Notes: generated by a model not told the origin, from the sequence alone. A stretch of DNA of 64,000 nucleotides from Flavobacteriaceae bacterium UBA6231 (GCA_002441545.1 DJWL01000005.1:9182-73181); one strand, 5' to 3'. Shown: positions 1 through 9,910, numbered from the stretch's first letter. A program made the numbers and translations.

Positions 1-2165
1 AGTTTATCTGCTTCTTTAAAATTTCCAGATTGTTTAGCTTCATTTAAGGTGATTAAATATGCTCTAAAACCATTATTGATAAAATTAGCATATAACGAAT
101 CCTTTATATTGTAATTTTTGGTTCTAAATTCTGTTGAAGAAATCCATTTATTATTGGCATCATCTGGAACAGGGAATATTTTAAGAGACCTTCCTTCAAT
201 GGTGTTATATAATAAATTTACACGTTGATCAGCTTCTTTAAATTCTTTTTGAAAAGCATTTGGCACTTGTGCTTTATAAGCCTCGTCAAGAAAAGGAGCT
301 AATTTATATTCTCCCTTTTCTGTAAAAAAATCGGCAAGTGTAGCAAACTTTTCTTCTTTAGGAAGACCAATTAAATGTCTAATTGAATCTGCTTTTTGAA
401 GCTTTAAATAGATTATTGGTGTATTGTACCATAACATTGGGCTTTCTTGTATAGATAGAAATACCTGATTAGCATCAAACCCTTCATATGCATCATTTTT
501 GCTTAATTTTCTAAGCATTTCTGAAGCATATGTATTAACCGGCATCATTCTTCCACTAAGGTCTTGAATAACTAAATGTCCGAATTTATCGGCATGTTCC
601 TTTGGCGTTATGTTAGCCTTTAAAACAGAATCTATTTGAGTTTTTGTTGGTTTTGAATGATTATGACCATCATTTTCAGAGTGTCCTTGGGAAAATGCAT
701 TCAATCCAAAACAAAATAAAAGAATAGCAAGAAACTTTGATTTTTTAGATTTAATTGCATCCAATTGATTTTTAAGGAAATCAAAACGTGTATGCTTAGT
801 AAATAAAATAGCCAATAGTCCAAAGAATAACATAAAATATCCAATATAAGTAACCCATGTCCCCCAAAAGTCATGGTTTACAGATAATACAGTTCCTTTT
901 TCATCTTGATCAAAACTAGATTGAAAAAAACGATAACCTCTGTGATCAAGGATGTTATTCATGAAAATTTTATAATCAAAATCTCCTTTTTCTTTATCAA
1001 AAACTGTTACTTTACTTGAATACGAAGAATACCCTCTTTCTGTTCCTGGATATCGTTCTGCTTCAAAATCATTTAATTTAATTGAAAATGGCAGTTCAAG
1101 TACTTTAGCTCCATATTGAAGATTTATATCTAAACCTCCAACTGTAACCTTTTTAAAAGCATTATTTGAGCCTTTGCCACCTAGTACGCCAACTGTTTTA
1201 GTTTCTCCGTTTGTTGTTATTTTAAGCAATAAACCATCTTCATCAAAAGTATTTAACATTTGAGATTTTTTAACCAAATCAAATTTACCCTTAATAACTG
1301 GTTTTGGGAATACCATTTGAAAATTACCTATAACATATCTTGATCTTAAATGTAAAGGCTGAAGGCTATCTTTAACCAAAACACCTTTAGTCATAGTTGC
1401 CATGGTCATATATTCACCATCAAAAGGCGATTCAATAAAAATACCATCATCATTATTAGTAATATTTACAGCTCCTTTAGTAGGAGAATTAAGTGAAAAC
1501 AATACATTATGAATGATCATTATCTGCCCTTCTTTCAAGAAATGATTATGAGCACCACCATCACTGGCTTCAACTATTTTTAAATAATTATCACCTGCTT
1601 CATCTGGAACAATATCTTCTTCTGCTCCCTGTAAAAATTTTTCTAACTCGATACGAACGGGTTGTTGATCGTACTTGGCGTTAATTGAAAACTTATTATT
1701 TAGTCTTGGAGAAAAATCAACCTCTTTTTCAATAGGCAAACGTTGTGCAACACCATCAATTTTATAATCGCCGTCAATGTAAACTGTTAGATATGTTTTT
1801 TGAGTTAAGAATTTGTTTTCTGTGGCTCCTTCTCGTATAGCCATCACACCTTCAAAACTTGCATATCGTGTAATAAATGCACCTAAAAGAATAAAAACAA
1901 AGGCTAAATGCAATAAAAATGTAGCCCATTTTTCTTTCTTATAAAGCTTATATTTAAAAATATTCCCTGCAAAATTTATTACAAAAAACACTAAAATGGC
2001 TTCAAACCACCAAGCATTGTAAATTAATGTTCTTGTAAATGGCGTGGGAGACGTTTTTTGTCCGGCATCTAAAAATGTTCCGGCAATCATTGCGCCTGCA
2101 AATACTAAGAATAAGACGGCAGTTAATCTTGTTGAAAAAAGAATTTTGGATATTTTATTTAACAT
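1..2165 (-). CDS. ccsA: Cytochrome c biogenesis protein, CcsB-CcsA fusion (partial, N-terminal ~720 residues)
   Basis: System II cytochrome c maturation protein that delivers haem to apocytochromes across the inner membrane. The reading frame starts at the ATG complementary to 2163-2165 and runs off the left edge without a stop. Visible are three N-terminal membrane segments (starting LFSTRLTAVLFLVFAGAM), a long ResB/CcsB-like periplasmic part, a further membrane segment near residue 432, and then a second signal-like stretch (FLAILLFCFGLNAFSQ) followed by a periplasmic domain. The haem-handling CcsA half (WWD motif) would lie outside the window. In Bacteroidota the two halves are usually one protein of about 1050 residues, so roughly two thirds is seen here. 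The identification is from fold and layout, not from a search. Confidence 0.85.
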   Translation of the reverse strand, partial: MLNKISKILFSTRLTAVLFLVFAGAMIAGTFLDAGQKTSPTPFTRTLIYNAWWFEAILVFFVINFAGNIFKYKLYKKEKWATFLLHLAFVFILLGAFITRYASFEGVMAIREGATENKFLTQKTYLTVYIDGDYKIDGVAQRLPIEKEVDFSPRLNNKFSINAKYDQQPVRIELEKFLQGAEEDIVPDEAGDNYLKIVEASDGGAHNHFLKEGQIMIIHNVLFSLNSPTKGAVNITNNDDGIFIESPFDGEYMTMATMTKGVLVKDSLQPLHLRSRYVIGNFQMVFPKPVIKGKFDLVKKSQMLNTFDEDGLLLKITTNGETKTVGVLGGKGSNNAFKKVTVGGLDINLQYGAKVLELPFSIKLNDFEAERYPGTERGYSSYSSKVTVFDKEKGDFDYKIFMNNILDHRGYRFFQSSFDQDEKGTVLSVNHDFWGTWVTYIGYFMLFFGLLAILFTKHTRFDFLKNQLDAIKSKKSKFLAILLFCFGLNAFSQGHSENDGHNHSKPTKTQIDSVLKANITPKEHADKFGHLVIQDLSGRMMPVNTYASEMLRKLSKNDAYEGFDANQVFLSIQESPMLWYNTPIIYLKLQKADSIRHLIGLPKEEKFATLADFFTEKGEYKLAPFLDEAYKAQVPNAFQKEFKEADQRVNLLYNTIEGRSLKIFPVPDDANNKWISSTEFRTKNYNIKDSLYANFINNGFRAYLITLNEAKQSGNFKEADK

Positions 2166-2268
2166 GGTGATTGATATCTTTTAAAAGTTCAACAAATTTA
2201 TGGCATTTAGTTTATTTAGAAATGATATAAATCATAAAAATCATCTTAAATTTTTATTTATAAATTGC

Positions 2269-2658
2269 TCATTCTTGTCTTGTCTCAAAAATTTTAAGGT
2301 ATAAAAATGTACTCATCTTTCTAGCTCGTCTTTTTGCGTTTTCTGCATAATCACCAACAAATAATTCGTCAATGGTTTCAAACCAAAGGTTTAGCCAAAT
2401 GCCAAAATGCAATTGAGAAATCGAATTATTATTATTTTGATCAACTTTAACATGCACTTCTAATGGATTTCCTAAATATTTCGTTTTTAAAAATAAATTT
2501 GATTCCCAAAAAGTTGTTAATCTATTTAAATGCTCATCCCAATCCTTAATAGCTTCGTTAAAAAAAGGAGCTAATATTTCATTCTTTCTAACTTTATTAT
2601 AAAAAGATGAAACCAACAAAAAAACATCTTCACGAGTTTTAATATCTTTTTTTTCCAT
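2269..2658 (-). CDS. Group III truncated haemoglobin
   Basis: Small haem protein of about 129 residues, expected to bind O2 or NO in the cytoplasm. The sequence has the helical pattern of the family, an FF pair at residues 32-33, a WE pair at 51-52, and QLHFGIWLNLWF, where His84 sits at the proximal (F8) position. An upstream TTG at 2667 is in frame, but the ATG at 2658 is the better start because it begins the conserved part and a TATCTTTG promoter-like box covers the TTG. It is divergent from the DUF2520 gene. Function (respiration support or nitrosative stress) is inferred. Confidence 0.85.
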   Translation of the reverse strand: MEKKDIKTREDVFLLVSSFYNKVRKNEILAPFFNEAIKDWDEHLNRLTTFWESNLFLKTKYLGNPLEVHVKVDQNNNNSISQLHFGIWLNLWFETIDELFVGDYAENAKRRARKMSTFLYLKIFETRQE

Positions 2659-2717
2659 ATCAAACAAAGATACATGATTAGCTTTTATATAACGTAATAC
2701 TTACTTATTTTAGCATT

Positions 2718-3485
2718 ATGATTTCTGTAGTTATTTTGGGCGCTGGAAATGTTGCCACTCATTTATTTAAAGCTTTTAGTAAAGCTGACAATGTAATTGT
2801 AAATCAATGGTTTAATAGAAATTTAAAATCTATTGATTATTATAAAAACATGGTTGAGGTAACTGACAACTTATCCAATTTAAAAGAAGCTGATGTTTAT
2901 ATTATAGCAGTTAGTGATGATGCTGTTGCTAAACTTTCTGCTCAACTTCCATTTGAAAACAAGCTTGTAGTTCATACTTCTGGAAGTGTTGGTTTGTATG
3001 ATTTAGATAAAAAACTTCATCGTGGTGTATTTTATCCGCTTCAAACTTTTAGTAAAGAGGCAGAAGTAAACTTTTCAAATGTGCCAATTTGTATTGAAAC
3101 AGCAAGCAAAGAACACTTTAGCATATTGAAGCTTTTAGCTAAATCAATTGGAAGTACTAGTTATAGAGTTAATAGCGATCAAAGAAGTTCTTTGCATTTA
3201 GCGGCTGTATTTGTAAATAATTTTACAAATCAATTATATAGAATTGCACACGAAATTACAGAAGCAACAAGCACTGAATTTGATATACTAAAACCCCTTA
3301 TTTTAGAAACTGCCAATAAAGTTCAAACCATTTCACCATACATGGCTCAAACTGGTCCAGCTAAAAGGAATGACAAAAAAACAATAAAAAAACATCTAAA
3401 AAAATTAGAAGGTTCACCTCATAAAGCTGTTTATGAGCTATTAACCGCATCAATACAAAAAACACATGGAAGAAAAAAGTTATAA
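2718..3485 (+). CDS. Rossmann-like / DUF2520 NAD(P)-binding protein
   Basis: 255-residue protein with an N-terminal nucleotide-binding fold (VVILGAGNVATHL, GxGxxxxxL type) and a C-terminal helical DUF2520 domain, the arrangement of F420-dependent NADP oxidoreductase-like and short ProC-like proteins. No substrate is known. It begins a tight run: its last 20 bases overlap the start of the KdsC-like gene, which suggests translational coupling. The same gene order (DUF2520, KdsC-like, UbiA, Maf) is recalled as common in flavobacteria. Start is the ATG directly before the glycine loop. Confidence 0.8.
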   Translation: MISVVILGAGNVATHLFKAFSKADNVIVNQWFNRNLKSIDYYKNMVEVTDNLSNLKEADVYIIAVSDDAVAKLSAQLPFENKLVVHTSGSVGLYDLDKKLHRGVFYPLQTFSKEAEVNFSNVPICIETASKEHFSILKLLAKSIGSTSYRVNSDQRSSLHLAAVFVNNFTNQLYRIAHEITEATSTEFDILKPLILETANKVQTISPYMAQTGPAKRNDKKTIKKHLKKLEGSPHKAVYELLTASIQKTHGRKKL

Positions 3486-3996
3486 AGAATACTTACAACA
3501 TATCACAACTTTTATTTTAGATGTAGATGGTGTATTAACCGACAGTACTGTAACGATAACTGATGATGGAAATTTACTGAGAAAAATGAGTGTTAGAGAT
3601 GGATATGCCATAAAAACTGCAACAGATTTAGGGTATAATTTCTGCATTATTACCGGTGGTTCAAGTGAAGGTGTACGCATGCGTTTAGAAGGGTTAGGTA
3701 TAAAAGATATTTATCTGGGTTCTCATAATAAAATTGAACATTTTAACGAATATGTTAAAAAGTATCAAATTAAACCTGAAAATGTGCTCTATATGGGTGA
3801 TGATATTCCAGACTATCCTGTGATGAAATGTGTTGGATTACCTTGTTGTCCACAAGATGCTGCACCCGAAATAAAGAATATTTCCAAATACATTTCCCAT
3901 AAAAATGGTGGTTTTGGTGCCGTTAGAGATGTTATTGAACAGGTTTTAAAAGTTCAGGAAAAATGGAGTGGAAATTTTGATGCTAAGTATGATTAA
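3466..3996 (+). CDS. HAD-family phosphatase, KdsC-like (3-deoxy-manno-octulosonate-8-phosphate phosphatase type)
   Basis: 176 residues, the normal length for KdsC/YrbI phosphatases. HAD motif I is FILDVDGVLTD with nucleophile Asp19 and acid Asp21; the ITGGSS stretch is motif II; YMGDDIPDYPVM is motif IV with the metal-binding aspartates. KdsC releases phosphate from KDO-8-P in lipopolysaccharide core synthesis. The true substrate here could be KDO-8-P or another sugar phosphate because no kdsA/kdsB neighbour is present. The gene overlaps the upstream DUF2520 gene by 20 bases and precedes a UbiA gene by 3 bases. Confidence 0.82.
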   Translation: MEEKSYKEYLQHITTFILDVDGVLTDSTVTITDDGNLLRKMSVRDGYAIKTATDLGYNFCIITGGSSEGVRMRLEGLGIKDIYLGSHNKIEHFNEYVKKYQIKPENVLYMGDDIPDYPVMKCVGLPCCPQDAAPEIKNISKYISHKNGGFGAVRDVIEQVLKVQEKWSGNFDAKYD

Positions 3997-3999
3997 ATC

Positions 4000-4917
4000 A
4001 TGACTAGTTTTTTAAATCTTATCCGCTATAAAAACCTGTTAATGATTGCTTTAGTGCAAAGTCTTATTAAATACGGCCTTTTAGTTCCATTTGGCATAAG
4101 TACTTCTCTTGATAATTTTGAGTTTTCACTATTAGTGTTTTCAACTATTTGTATTGCAGCCGGAGGAAACATTATCAATGATATTTATGATGTTGAAACA
4201 GATGCTATCAACAAACCAGAAAAGATAATTGTTGGGAAATTAATTTCAGAAAAAACAGCTTATAACCTGTTTATCATACTTAATGTTTTAGGTGTTGGTT
4301 TAGGTTTTTTTGTTTCTTATGTCGTTGGTAAAAGTGAATTGTTTTCAATTTTTGTAATTGTATCAGCACTACTCTATGTGTATGCCAGTTATTTAAAACA
4401 AATGTTTTTAATTGGAAACATAATCATTTCTGCTTTAGTTGCCCTAAGTATTATAATCGTTGGTATTTTTGAATTAATTCCTGCTATTACGTCTCAAAAT
4501 CAAGGTATTCAATTAGCTTTTTTTAGAATATTGCTAGACTATGCATTGTTTGCTTTCATTATAAATTTAATTCGTGAAATTGTAAAAGACATTGAGGATT
4601 TTGATGGAGATTATAAATCTGGAATGCATACATTACCAATTGTTATTGGCAAGGAAAAAGCTTCAAAAGTCTTATTTCTATTATCTTTTATTCCACTAGG
4701 AACAGTAATTTATTATATTAACAGTAATCTTTACAAACAACCAATTGCTGTCATATATTTTTTGATTTTCATAATAGCTCCATTAATTTATTTAAGCATA
4801 TTAATTTTTAATGCAAGAACTAAAAAGGACTTCCATGTTATTAGCAACCTTCTTAAATTAGTTATGCTCTTGGGGATGCTATCAATTTTACTATACAAGA
4901 TTATTTTATTACCATAA
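4000..4917 (+). CDS. UbiA-family prenyltransferase (geranylgeranylglycerol-phosphate geranylgeranyltransferase-like)
   Basis: Integral membrane prenyltransferase of 305 residues with about eight hydrophobic segments. It carries both diphosphate/Mg-binding Asp motifs: NDIYDVETDAINKP and, after the middle loop, DIEDFDGDYKSG. Flavobacterial proteins of this type are usually annotated as digeranylgeranylglyceryl phosphate synthase-like, but the substrate is unproven. The stop codon overlaps the Maf start (TAATG), so the two are likely co-translated. The whole run from 2718 to 5513 looks like one operon. Confidence 0.85.
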   Translation: MTSFLNLIRYKNLLMIALVQSLIKYGLLVPFGISTSLDNFEFSLLVFSTICIAAGGNIINDIYDVETDAINKPEKIIVGKLISEKTAYNLFIILNVLGVGLGFFVSYVVGKSELFSIFVIVSALLYVYASYLKQMFLIGNIIISALVALSIIIVGIFELIPAITSQNQGIQLAFFRILLDYALFAFIINLIREIVKDIEDFDGDYKSGMHTLPIVIGKEKASKVLFLLSFIPLGTVIYYINSNLYKQPIAVIYFLIFIIAPLIYLSILIFNARTKKDFHVISNLLKLVMLLGMLSILLYKIILLP

Positions 4918-5513
4918 TGTTAAACGAAAAATTAAAAGACTACCATATTATTTTAGCTTCTGGATCACCTAGAAGACAATTGTTTTTTAAAGAGTTAGGA
5001 GTTGATTTTGAAATTAGGTTAAAGCCTGTGGTAGAAGAATACCCAATAAGATTGCGCCATTTTGAGATAAGTGATTACTTAGCTCAATTAAAGGCTTTGC
5101 CCTTTAAAGATGATTTAAAGGATAAAGAAATTCTTATAACAAGTGATACTATTGTTTGGCATAACAACAAAGCTTTAGGAAAACCTATTAATGAAACTGA
5201 TGCTTTCAATATGCTGAAATCAATCAGTAATGCTACACACGAAGTTATTACATCGGTTTGTTTTACTTCAAAAACATCGCAAAAAACTTTAAGCGATATT
5301 ACCAAAGTGACTTTTAAAAATCTTACGGATGATGAAATAAATTATTATATAAAAACCTGCAAACCATTTGATAAGGCTGGAGCCTATGGCATCCAAGAAT
5401 GGATTGGACAAATTGGTGTAACTAAAATTGAAGGGTCTTATTTTAATGTTATGGGACTACCCGTACATTTAGTATATAAAGTGTTAACAGAAATTTCAAC
5501 ACAAAAACTATAA
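4917..5513 (+). CDS. maf: Maf-like nucleoside triphosphate pyrophosphatase
   Basis: 198-residue Maf/YhdE family protein. The N-terminal signature ILASGSPRRQLF is diagnostic, followed by a SDTIVW stretch containing the catalytic Asp and a C-terminal GAYGIQEW segment typical of the family. Members hydrolyse dTTP/UTP or methylated nucleotides and have been linked to division arrest. It starts within the stop codon of the UbiA gene. No second function is evident. Confidence 0.9.
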   Translation: MLNEKLKDYHIILASGSPRRQLFFKELGVDFEIRLKPVVEEYPIRLRHFEISDYLAQLKALPFKDDLKDKEILITSDTIVWHNNKALGKPINETDAFNMLKSISNATHEVITSVCFTSKTSQKTLSDITKVTFKNLTDDEINYYIKTCKPFDKAGAYGIQEWIGQIGVTKIEGSYFNVMGLPVHLVYKVLTEISTQKL

Positions 5514-5549
5514 ACCAACGTATATTTACGTTAGTAAATATTTATATAT

Positions 5550-6080
5550 ATGAAAACAGCATTAGATACCTATTTTTGGGAAATAATAAACACAGTTATT
5601 CTTATATTATTTTTTATCCTTTTAAATTTTATCCTGAAAAAGGTTTTAAAAGGTGTTGGAAAAAGAAGTAATATAAATATTGCACGGGTAAAACTTATAA
5701 ATAGATACATTACTGTTACCTTAATTTTAATTGCTTTATTAATTGAAGCCTTTGTGCTTGGTGCAGAACGCGATCAAATTGCTTTGGTGTTTTCATCTGT
5801 CTTTGCGGTAGTAGGTATTGCTTTATTTGCCATTTGGTCCATTTTAAGCAATATAACATCTGGTGTTATTATGTTTTTTTCCTTTCCTTATAAAGTAGGT
5901 GATAAAATAATGATACACGATAAAGATTTTCCTTTAGAAGCCATTATTGAAGACATTGGAGCCTTTCAACTTCATTTAAGATTAGACAATGGCAACCTAG
6001 TTACCTATCCTAATAACCTCATGTTACAAAAAGCCGTCACGCTTATTCAAAAAGATGCAATTGATGAAGAATACGATTAA
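5550..6080 (+). CDS. Small mechanosensitive (MscS-type) ion channel
   Basis: 176 residues: a first membrane helix near residues 10-30, a second near 50-70, and the pore-lining helix followed by the beta domain (SNITSGVIMFFSFPYKVGDKI), which matches the MscS TM3 and following beta region. The family's large C-terminal vestibule is nearly absent, so this is a minimal form. It would sit in the inner membrane and release solutes on hypo-osmotic shock. It lies 30 bases before corA, consistent with joint expression. Confidence 0.8.
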   Translation: MKTALDTYFWEIINTVILILFFILLNFILKKVLKGVGKRSNINIARVKLINRYITVTLILIALLIEAFVLGAERDQIALVFSSVFAVVGIALFAIWSILSNITSGVIMFFSFPYKVGDKIMIHDKDFPLEAIIEDIGAFQLHLRLDNGNLVTYPNNLMLQKAVTLIQKDAIDEEYD

Positions 6081-6109
6081 AACGCTATATTTATAACATT
6101 AACAGTGTT

Positions 6110-7177
6110 ATGGCAAAAAATAGAACTTCAAAATACAATAAGAAAATTGGTTTAAGCCCTGGCTCCATTGTTTACACTGGAGATAAAGAAACACAAAAGC
6201 TATCCATTGAATCCTTTGATTATAACAGTGAATCTGTTGATGAAAAAACACACAGTCAAATTGAAGATGTTTTTCATTTTAAAACAACTAAATCTGTTAG
6301 CTGGGTAAATATTAATGGATTAAATCATGTAGATGCTATTGAAAAAATAGGTTCTCACTATAATTTACATCCGCTAACACTTGAAGACATTGTAAACACG
6401 TCACACAGACCAAAACTTGATGATTATGACAACTATGTCTTTGTTGTTTTAAAAATGCTTTATTATGATAAAGACGAACAAGTTGTTACTGAGCAAGTAA
6501 GTTTTATTTTGGGAGAAAGTTATGTGTTAAGTTTTCAAGAAGCTGAAGGCGATGTTTTTAATACCGTTAGAGAACGCATAAGATACGCAAAAGGACGTAT
6601 TAGAACGTTAGGCTCCGATTACTTATTGTACACACTAATTGATGCAGTAACAGATCATTACTTTATAATTATTGAAAGACTGAGCAATAAAATTGAAGAT
6701 CTAGAAGACAATTTATTCAATGGGTTTTCACAGGAAGAAATAAGCCAGCAGATTCAAAATTTAAAAAGAGAAGTTCTAAAAGTTCGTCGTGCTATCTTTC
6801 CTTTACGAGAGATTATTGGTAAAATTGAAAAGAATGAAAACAATTTTATAAAAGACAAGACCATTCATTATTTTAGAGACGTTTATGATCATGTAATTCA
6901 AATTTCAGAGAATATTGAAATTTACAGAGAGATGATTTGGGGCCTTATGGATATGTATATGACTACTATAAGCAATAAAATGAATGAAGTTATGAAAGTG
7001 CTAACTATAATTTCAACCATTTTTATTCCTCTTACATTTATGGCTGGTATCTATGGGATGAATTTTGATAATATTCCAGAACTTCATTATAAATATGCTT
7101 ATTTCATTTTATGGGGCATCATGATTGTATTGTTCCTTTCCATGCTATATTATTTCAAAAAGAAAAAATGGTTTTAA
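6110..7177 (+). CDS. corA: Magnesium/cobalt transporter CorA
   Basis: 355-residue CorA channel. The long cytoplasmic N-terminal domain is followed by the stalk helix and two C-terminal membrane helices separated by the signature YGMN (in MAGIYGMNFDNIPEL) that forms the selectivity filter; the C-terminus is basic (YYFKKKKWF), as expected on the cytoplasmic side. It imports Mg2+ as a pentamer. The adjacent MscS-like gene suggests a small ion-homeostasis pair. Confidence 0.92.
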   Translation: MAKNRTSKYNKKIGLSPGSIVYTGDKETQKLSIESFDYNSESVDEKTHSQIEDVFHFKTTKSVSWVNINGLNHVDAIEKIGSHYNLHPLTLEDIVNTSHRPKLDDYDNYVFVVLKMLYYDKDEQVVTEQVSFILGESYVLSFQEAEGDVFNTVRERIRYAKGRIRTLGSDYLLYTLIDAVTDHYFIIIERLSNKIEDLEDNLFNGFSQEEISQQIQNLKREVLKVRRAIFPLREIIGKIEKNENNFIKDKTIHYFRDVYDHVIQISENIEIYREMIWGLMDMYMTTISNKMNEVMKVLTIISTIFIPLTFMAGIYGMNFDNIPELHYKYAYFILWGIMIVLFLSMLYYFKKKKWF

Positions 7178-7263
7178 TTTCCTTATATAATTCGTTAAAG
7201 AAACATTAAAAGCAAGGATTTGGCTAGTATCTTTTTCTATATTTGGTTTATTCCAAACAAAAG

Positions 7264-9795
7264 ATGATGCAAAAAACAGTACTTTATCTATTAATATTAT
7301 TCCTTTTTCCCTGCTTTAATCAAGCGCAACAACCCAAAAAACCTAATGCTTCAGAAATATATGAATCTATTCAAAAATTAAATTTTTTAGGTTCTGTAAT
7401 GTATATTGCAGCACATCCAGATGATGAAAATACACGCCTTATCTCCTACTTATCTAACAAAATAAAAGCGAGAACAGCTTATTTAGCTTTAACACGAGGT
7501 GATGGAGGACAAAATCTTATAGGGCCAGAAATTGGAGAGTTATTAGGTGTTATAAGAACTGAAGAATTATTAGAAGCCCGAAAAATTGATGGTGGAGAAC
7601 AGTTTTTTACAAGGGCCAACGACTTTGGTTTTTCTAAACATCCAGATGAAACTTTGACTATATGGAACAAAAATGAGGTGTTAAGCGATGTTGTTTTAGC
7701 CATCAGAAAATTTCAGCCAGATATTATTATCAATCGATTTGACCACAGAAGTCCAGGAACTACACATGGACATCATACCAGTTCAGCCATGTTGAGTGTA
7801 GAAGCGTTTGATTTGGCAAATAAAGCTTCCGTTTATCCTGAACAACTTAAACAAACCAGTTTATGGCAACCAAAAAAACAATTTTTCAATACGTCATGGT
7901 GGTTTTATGGCAGTCAAGAAAACTTTGATAAAGCTGACAAAACAAATTTGTTAAGTATTGACACAGGAGTTTATTTTCCTTTAAAAGGATTAAGTAATCC
8001 AGAAATTGCAGCTTTAAGCAGAAGTAAACATAAATCACAAGGTTTTGGTAGTACAGGAAGTCGTGGCGAAGAATTAGAATATATAGAACTAATAAATGGC
8101 GATTTACCAATTGATAAATCAAATATTTTTGATGGCATTGATACCACTTGGAATCGAGTTAAAGGTGGAAATGTTATCGGCAAAATTATTTCAAAAGTTG
8201 AAACAGATTTTGATTTCACAAATCCATCAGCATCGATTCCACAACTAGCTGAAGCCTATAAATTAATCCAAAAACTAGAAGATACACATTGGAAAACTAT
8301 TAAATCTGAAGAAATTAAAAATATTATTGCTTCATGTGCTGGATTGTATTTAGAAGCGGTTGCAGATACAAATCATGCAACAAAAAATTCTGAAGTAAAT
8401 ATATCCATAGAGATGATTAATAGAAGTGATACCGATATTGTTTTTACAGGATTAACTTTAAAAGATAACAGCGAAAAAGCATATAGCCAACTTGAATTAA
8501 AAAACAACAAAAAAGAGCAATTAAAAAACACCATTGTGATTTCTAAAAACCAAGAACCAACAACTCCATATTGGTTAACAAGTAAAGGAACTTTAGGAAT
8601 GTATAAAGTAACATATCCAAATTTGATTGGCTTGCCAGAAACTCCTATTGTTTATACTGCGACTTTTGAATTAGAAATAGAAAATACCCCAATTGAATTT
8701 ACAAAACCAATAGTTTATAAAACCAATAATCCTGTAAAAGGTGAAGTATACAAACCTTTTGTTATCATACCAGAAGCTTCTGCTAAAATTGCTGAAAAAG
8801 TCATCATATTTGAAAATGACAAACAAAAAGAAATTCCTGTTATTGTTAAGGCTGGTGAAGATCAATTAGAGGGCTATGTTACAATTGCCCATCCAAAGGA
8901 TTGGAATGTTTATCCAGAAAAACAAACCATTTCCATTGCACATATGGGAGAAGAGCAAACTGTTGTTTTTACCATTATTCCTCCAAAAAATCAAAGTGAA
9001 GGACTCATAACTCCTATGGTTCATATTGGTGATGACATTTACACAAGAGAGCTTATTGAAATAGCTTATGACCATATTCCATTACAAACCGTTTTATTAC
9101 CAAGTGAAAGCAAAGTAGTAAGATTGAATATTCAAAAGAAAGGTGAAAATATAGCTTATATTGAAGGTGCTGGTGATGTATTACCAGAGAGTTTAAAACA
9201 AATAGGTTATAATGTCATTACAATCGCTCCAAAAGATATAAATGCAGAAACATTAAGCAGATTTGATGCTGTTGTAGTTGGAATAAGAGCTTATAATACC
9301 ATTGAAGATTTAAAATATAAACAACAAATATTATTTGATTTTGTTGAAGAAGGTGGGAATATGATAGTGCAATACAATACTAATTCCAGATTGCAAGTTG
9401 ATAGATTAGCGCCTTTTGATTTAACACTTTCTAGAGATAGAGTGACCGATGAAAATTCTGAAGTACGCTTTTTAAACCCAAACCATTCTTTACTAAATTA
9501 TCCAAATAAAATCACTCAAAAAGATTTTGAAGGATGGACCCAAGAACGTGGATTATATTTTCCTGATAAATGGTCAAGCGAGTTCACTCCTATTCTATCA
9601 ATGAACGATAAAGGTGAATCTCCAAAAGATGGCAGCTTATTAGTTACAAAATATGGTAAAGGTTATTACATATATACCGGATTAAGCTTTTTTAGAGAAT
9701 TCCCTGAAGGCGTCGCTGGCGCATACAGATTGTTTGCAAATATGCTTTCAATTGGAAAAGAAGACATTAAGATTGAAGCAAAACTAAATGATTAA
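7264..9795 (+). CDS. PIG-L family (LmbE-like) deacetylase with C-terminal extension, secreted
   Basis: About 843 residues. A signal peptide (MMQKTVLYLLILFLFPCF) is followed by a PIG-L/LmbE zinc deacetylase domain with the AAHPDDENTR motif and a downstream THGHH histidine cluster. The middle is beta-rich (NEW3-like) and the C-terminal 200 residues resemble a glutamine-amidotransferase-like fold (DAVVVGIRAYN, EEGGNMIVQYN). A TTG at 7243 extends the frame, but the ATG at 7264 (or 7267) directly starts the signal peptide. PIG-L enzymes remove N-acetyl groups from sugars; periplasmic glycan deacetylation is inferred. It is followed by a tiny membrane gene, an SSS symporter and a Gfo/Idh oxidoreductase, suggesting a carbohydrate uptake role. 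Confidence 0.82.
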   Translation: MMQKTVLYLLILFLFPCFNQAQQPKKPNASEIYESIQKLNFLGSVMYIAAHPDDENTRLISYLSNKIKARTAYLALTRGDGGQNLIGPEIGELLGVIRTEELLEARKIDGGEQFFTRANDFGFSKHPDETLTIWNKNEVLSDVVLAIRKFQPDIIINRFDHRSPGTTHGHHTSSAMLSVEAFDLANKASVYPEQLKQTSLWQPKKQFFNTSWWFYGSQENFDKADKTNLLSIDTGVYFPLKGLSNPEIAALSRSKHKSQGFGSTGSRGEELEYIELINGDLPIDKSNIFDGIDTTWNRVKGGNVIGKIISKVETDFDFTNPSASIPQLAEAYKLIQKLEDTHWKTIKSEEIKNIIASCAGLYLEAVADTNHATKNSEVNISIEMINRSDTDIVFTGLTLKDNSEKAYSQLELKNNKKEQLKNTIVISKNQEPTTPYWLTSKGTLGMYKVTYPNLIGLPETPIVYTATFELEIENTPIEFTKPIVYKTNNPVKGEVYKPFVIIPEASAKIAEKVIIFENDKQKEIPVIVKAGEDQLEGYVTIAHPKDWNVYPEKQTISIAHMGEEQTVVFTIIPPKNQSEGLITPMVHIGDDIYTRELIEIAYDHIPLQTVLLPSESKVVRLNIQKKGENIAYIEGAGDVLPESLKQIGYNVITIAPKDINAETLSRFDAVVVGIRAYNTIEDLKYKQQILFDFVEEGGNMIVQYNTNSRLQVDRLAPFDLTLSRDRVTDENSEVRFLNPNHSLLNYPNKITQKDFEGWTQERGLYFPDKWSSEFTPILSMNDKGESPKDGSLLVTKYGKGYYIYTGLSFFREFPEGVAGAYRLFANMLSIGKEDIKIEAKLND

Positions 9796-9797
9796 TA

Positions 9798-9908
9798 ATG
9801 ACAGAAGAAAAGCAACCTAAACAACCTTGGCTTAAATTGTATTCTATCATTTTAATAGCCAATCTTGTTTATATTATTGCATTTTACTTAATCATGAAAT
9901 CCTTTTAA
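9798..9908 (+). CDS. Small single-span membrane protein (36 residues)
   Basis: An open frame of 36 codons lies exactly between the PIG-L stop (2 bases away) and the symporter start (2 bases away). It has a charged N-terminus (MTEEKQPKQPWLK) and one hydrophobic helix (YSIILIANLVYIIAFYLI). Position and tight spacing argue that it is translated in the operon. Function is unknown; it could be a small accessory subunit of the neighbouring symporter. Confidence 0.6.
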   Translation: MTEEKQPKQPWLKLYSIILIANLVYIIAFYLIMKSF

Positions 9909-9910
9909 TT

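Noticed and set aside
2690..2710. Copy of the nitrate-island palindrome upstream of the haemoglobin gene
   Set aside because: Contains TAAGTA-like half sites but not the N4-spaced inverted pair; AT-rich coincidence cannot be excluded.
7243..7263. TTG start for the PIG-L protein
   Set aside because: It would place seven residues before a complete signal peptide that begins at ATG 7264.
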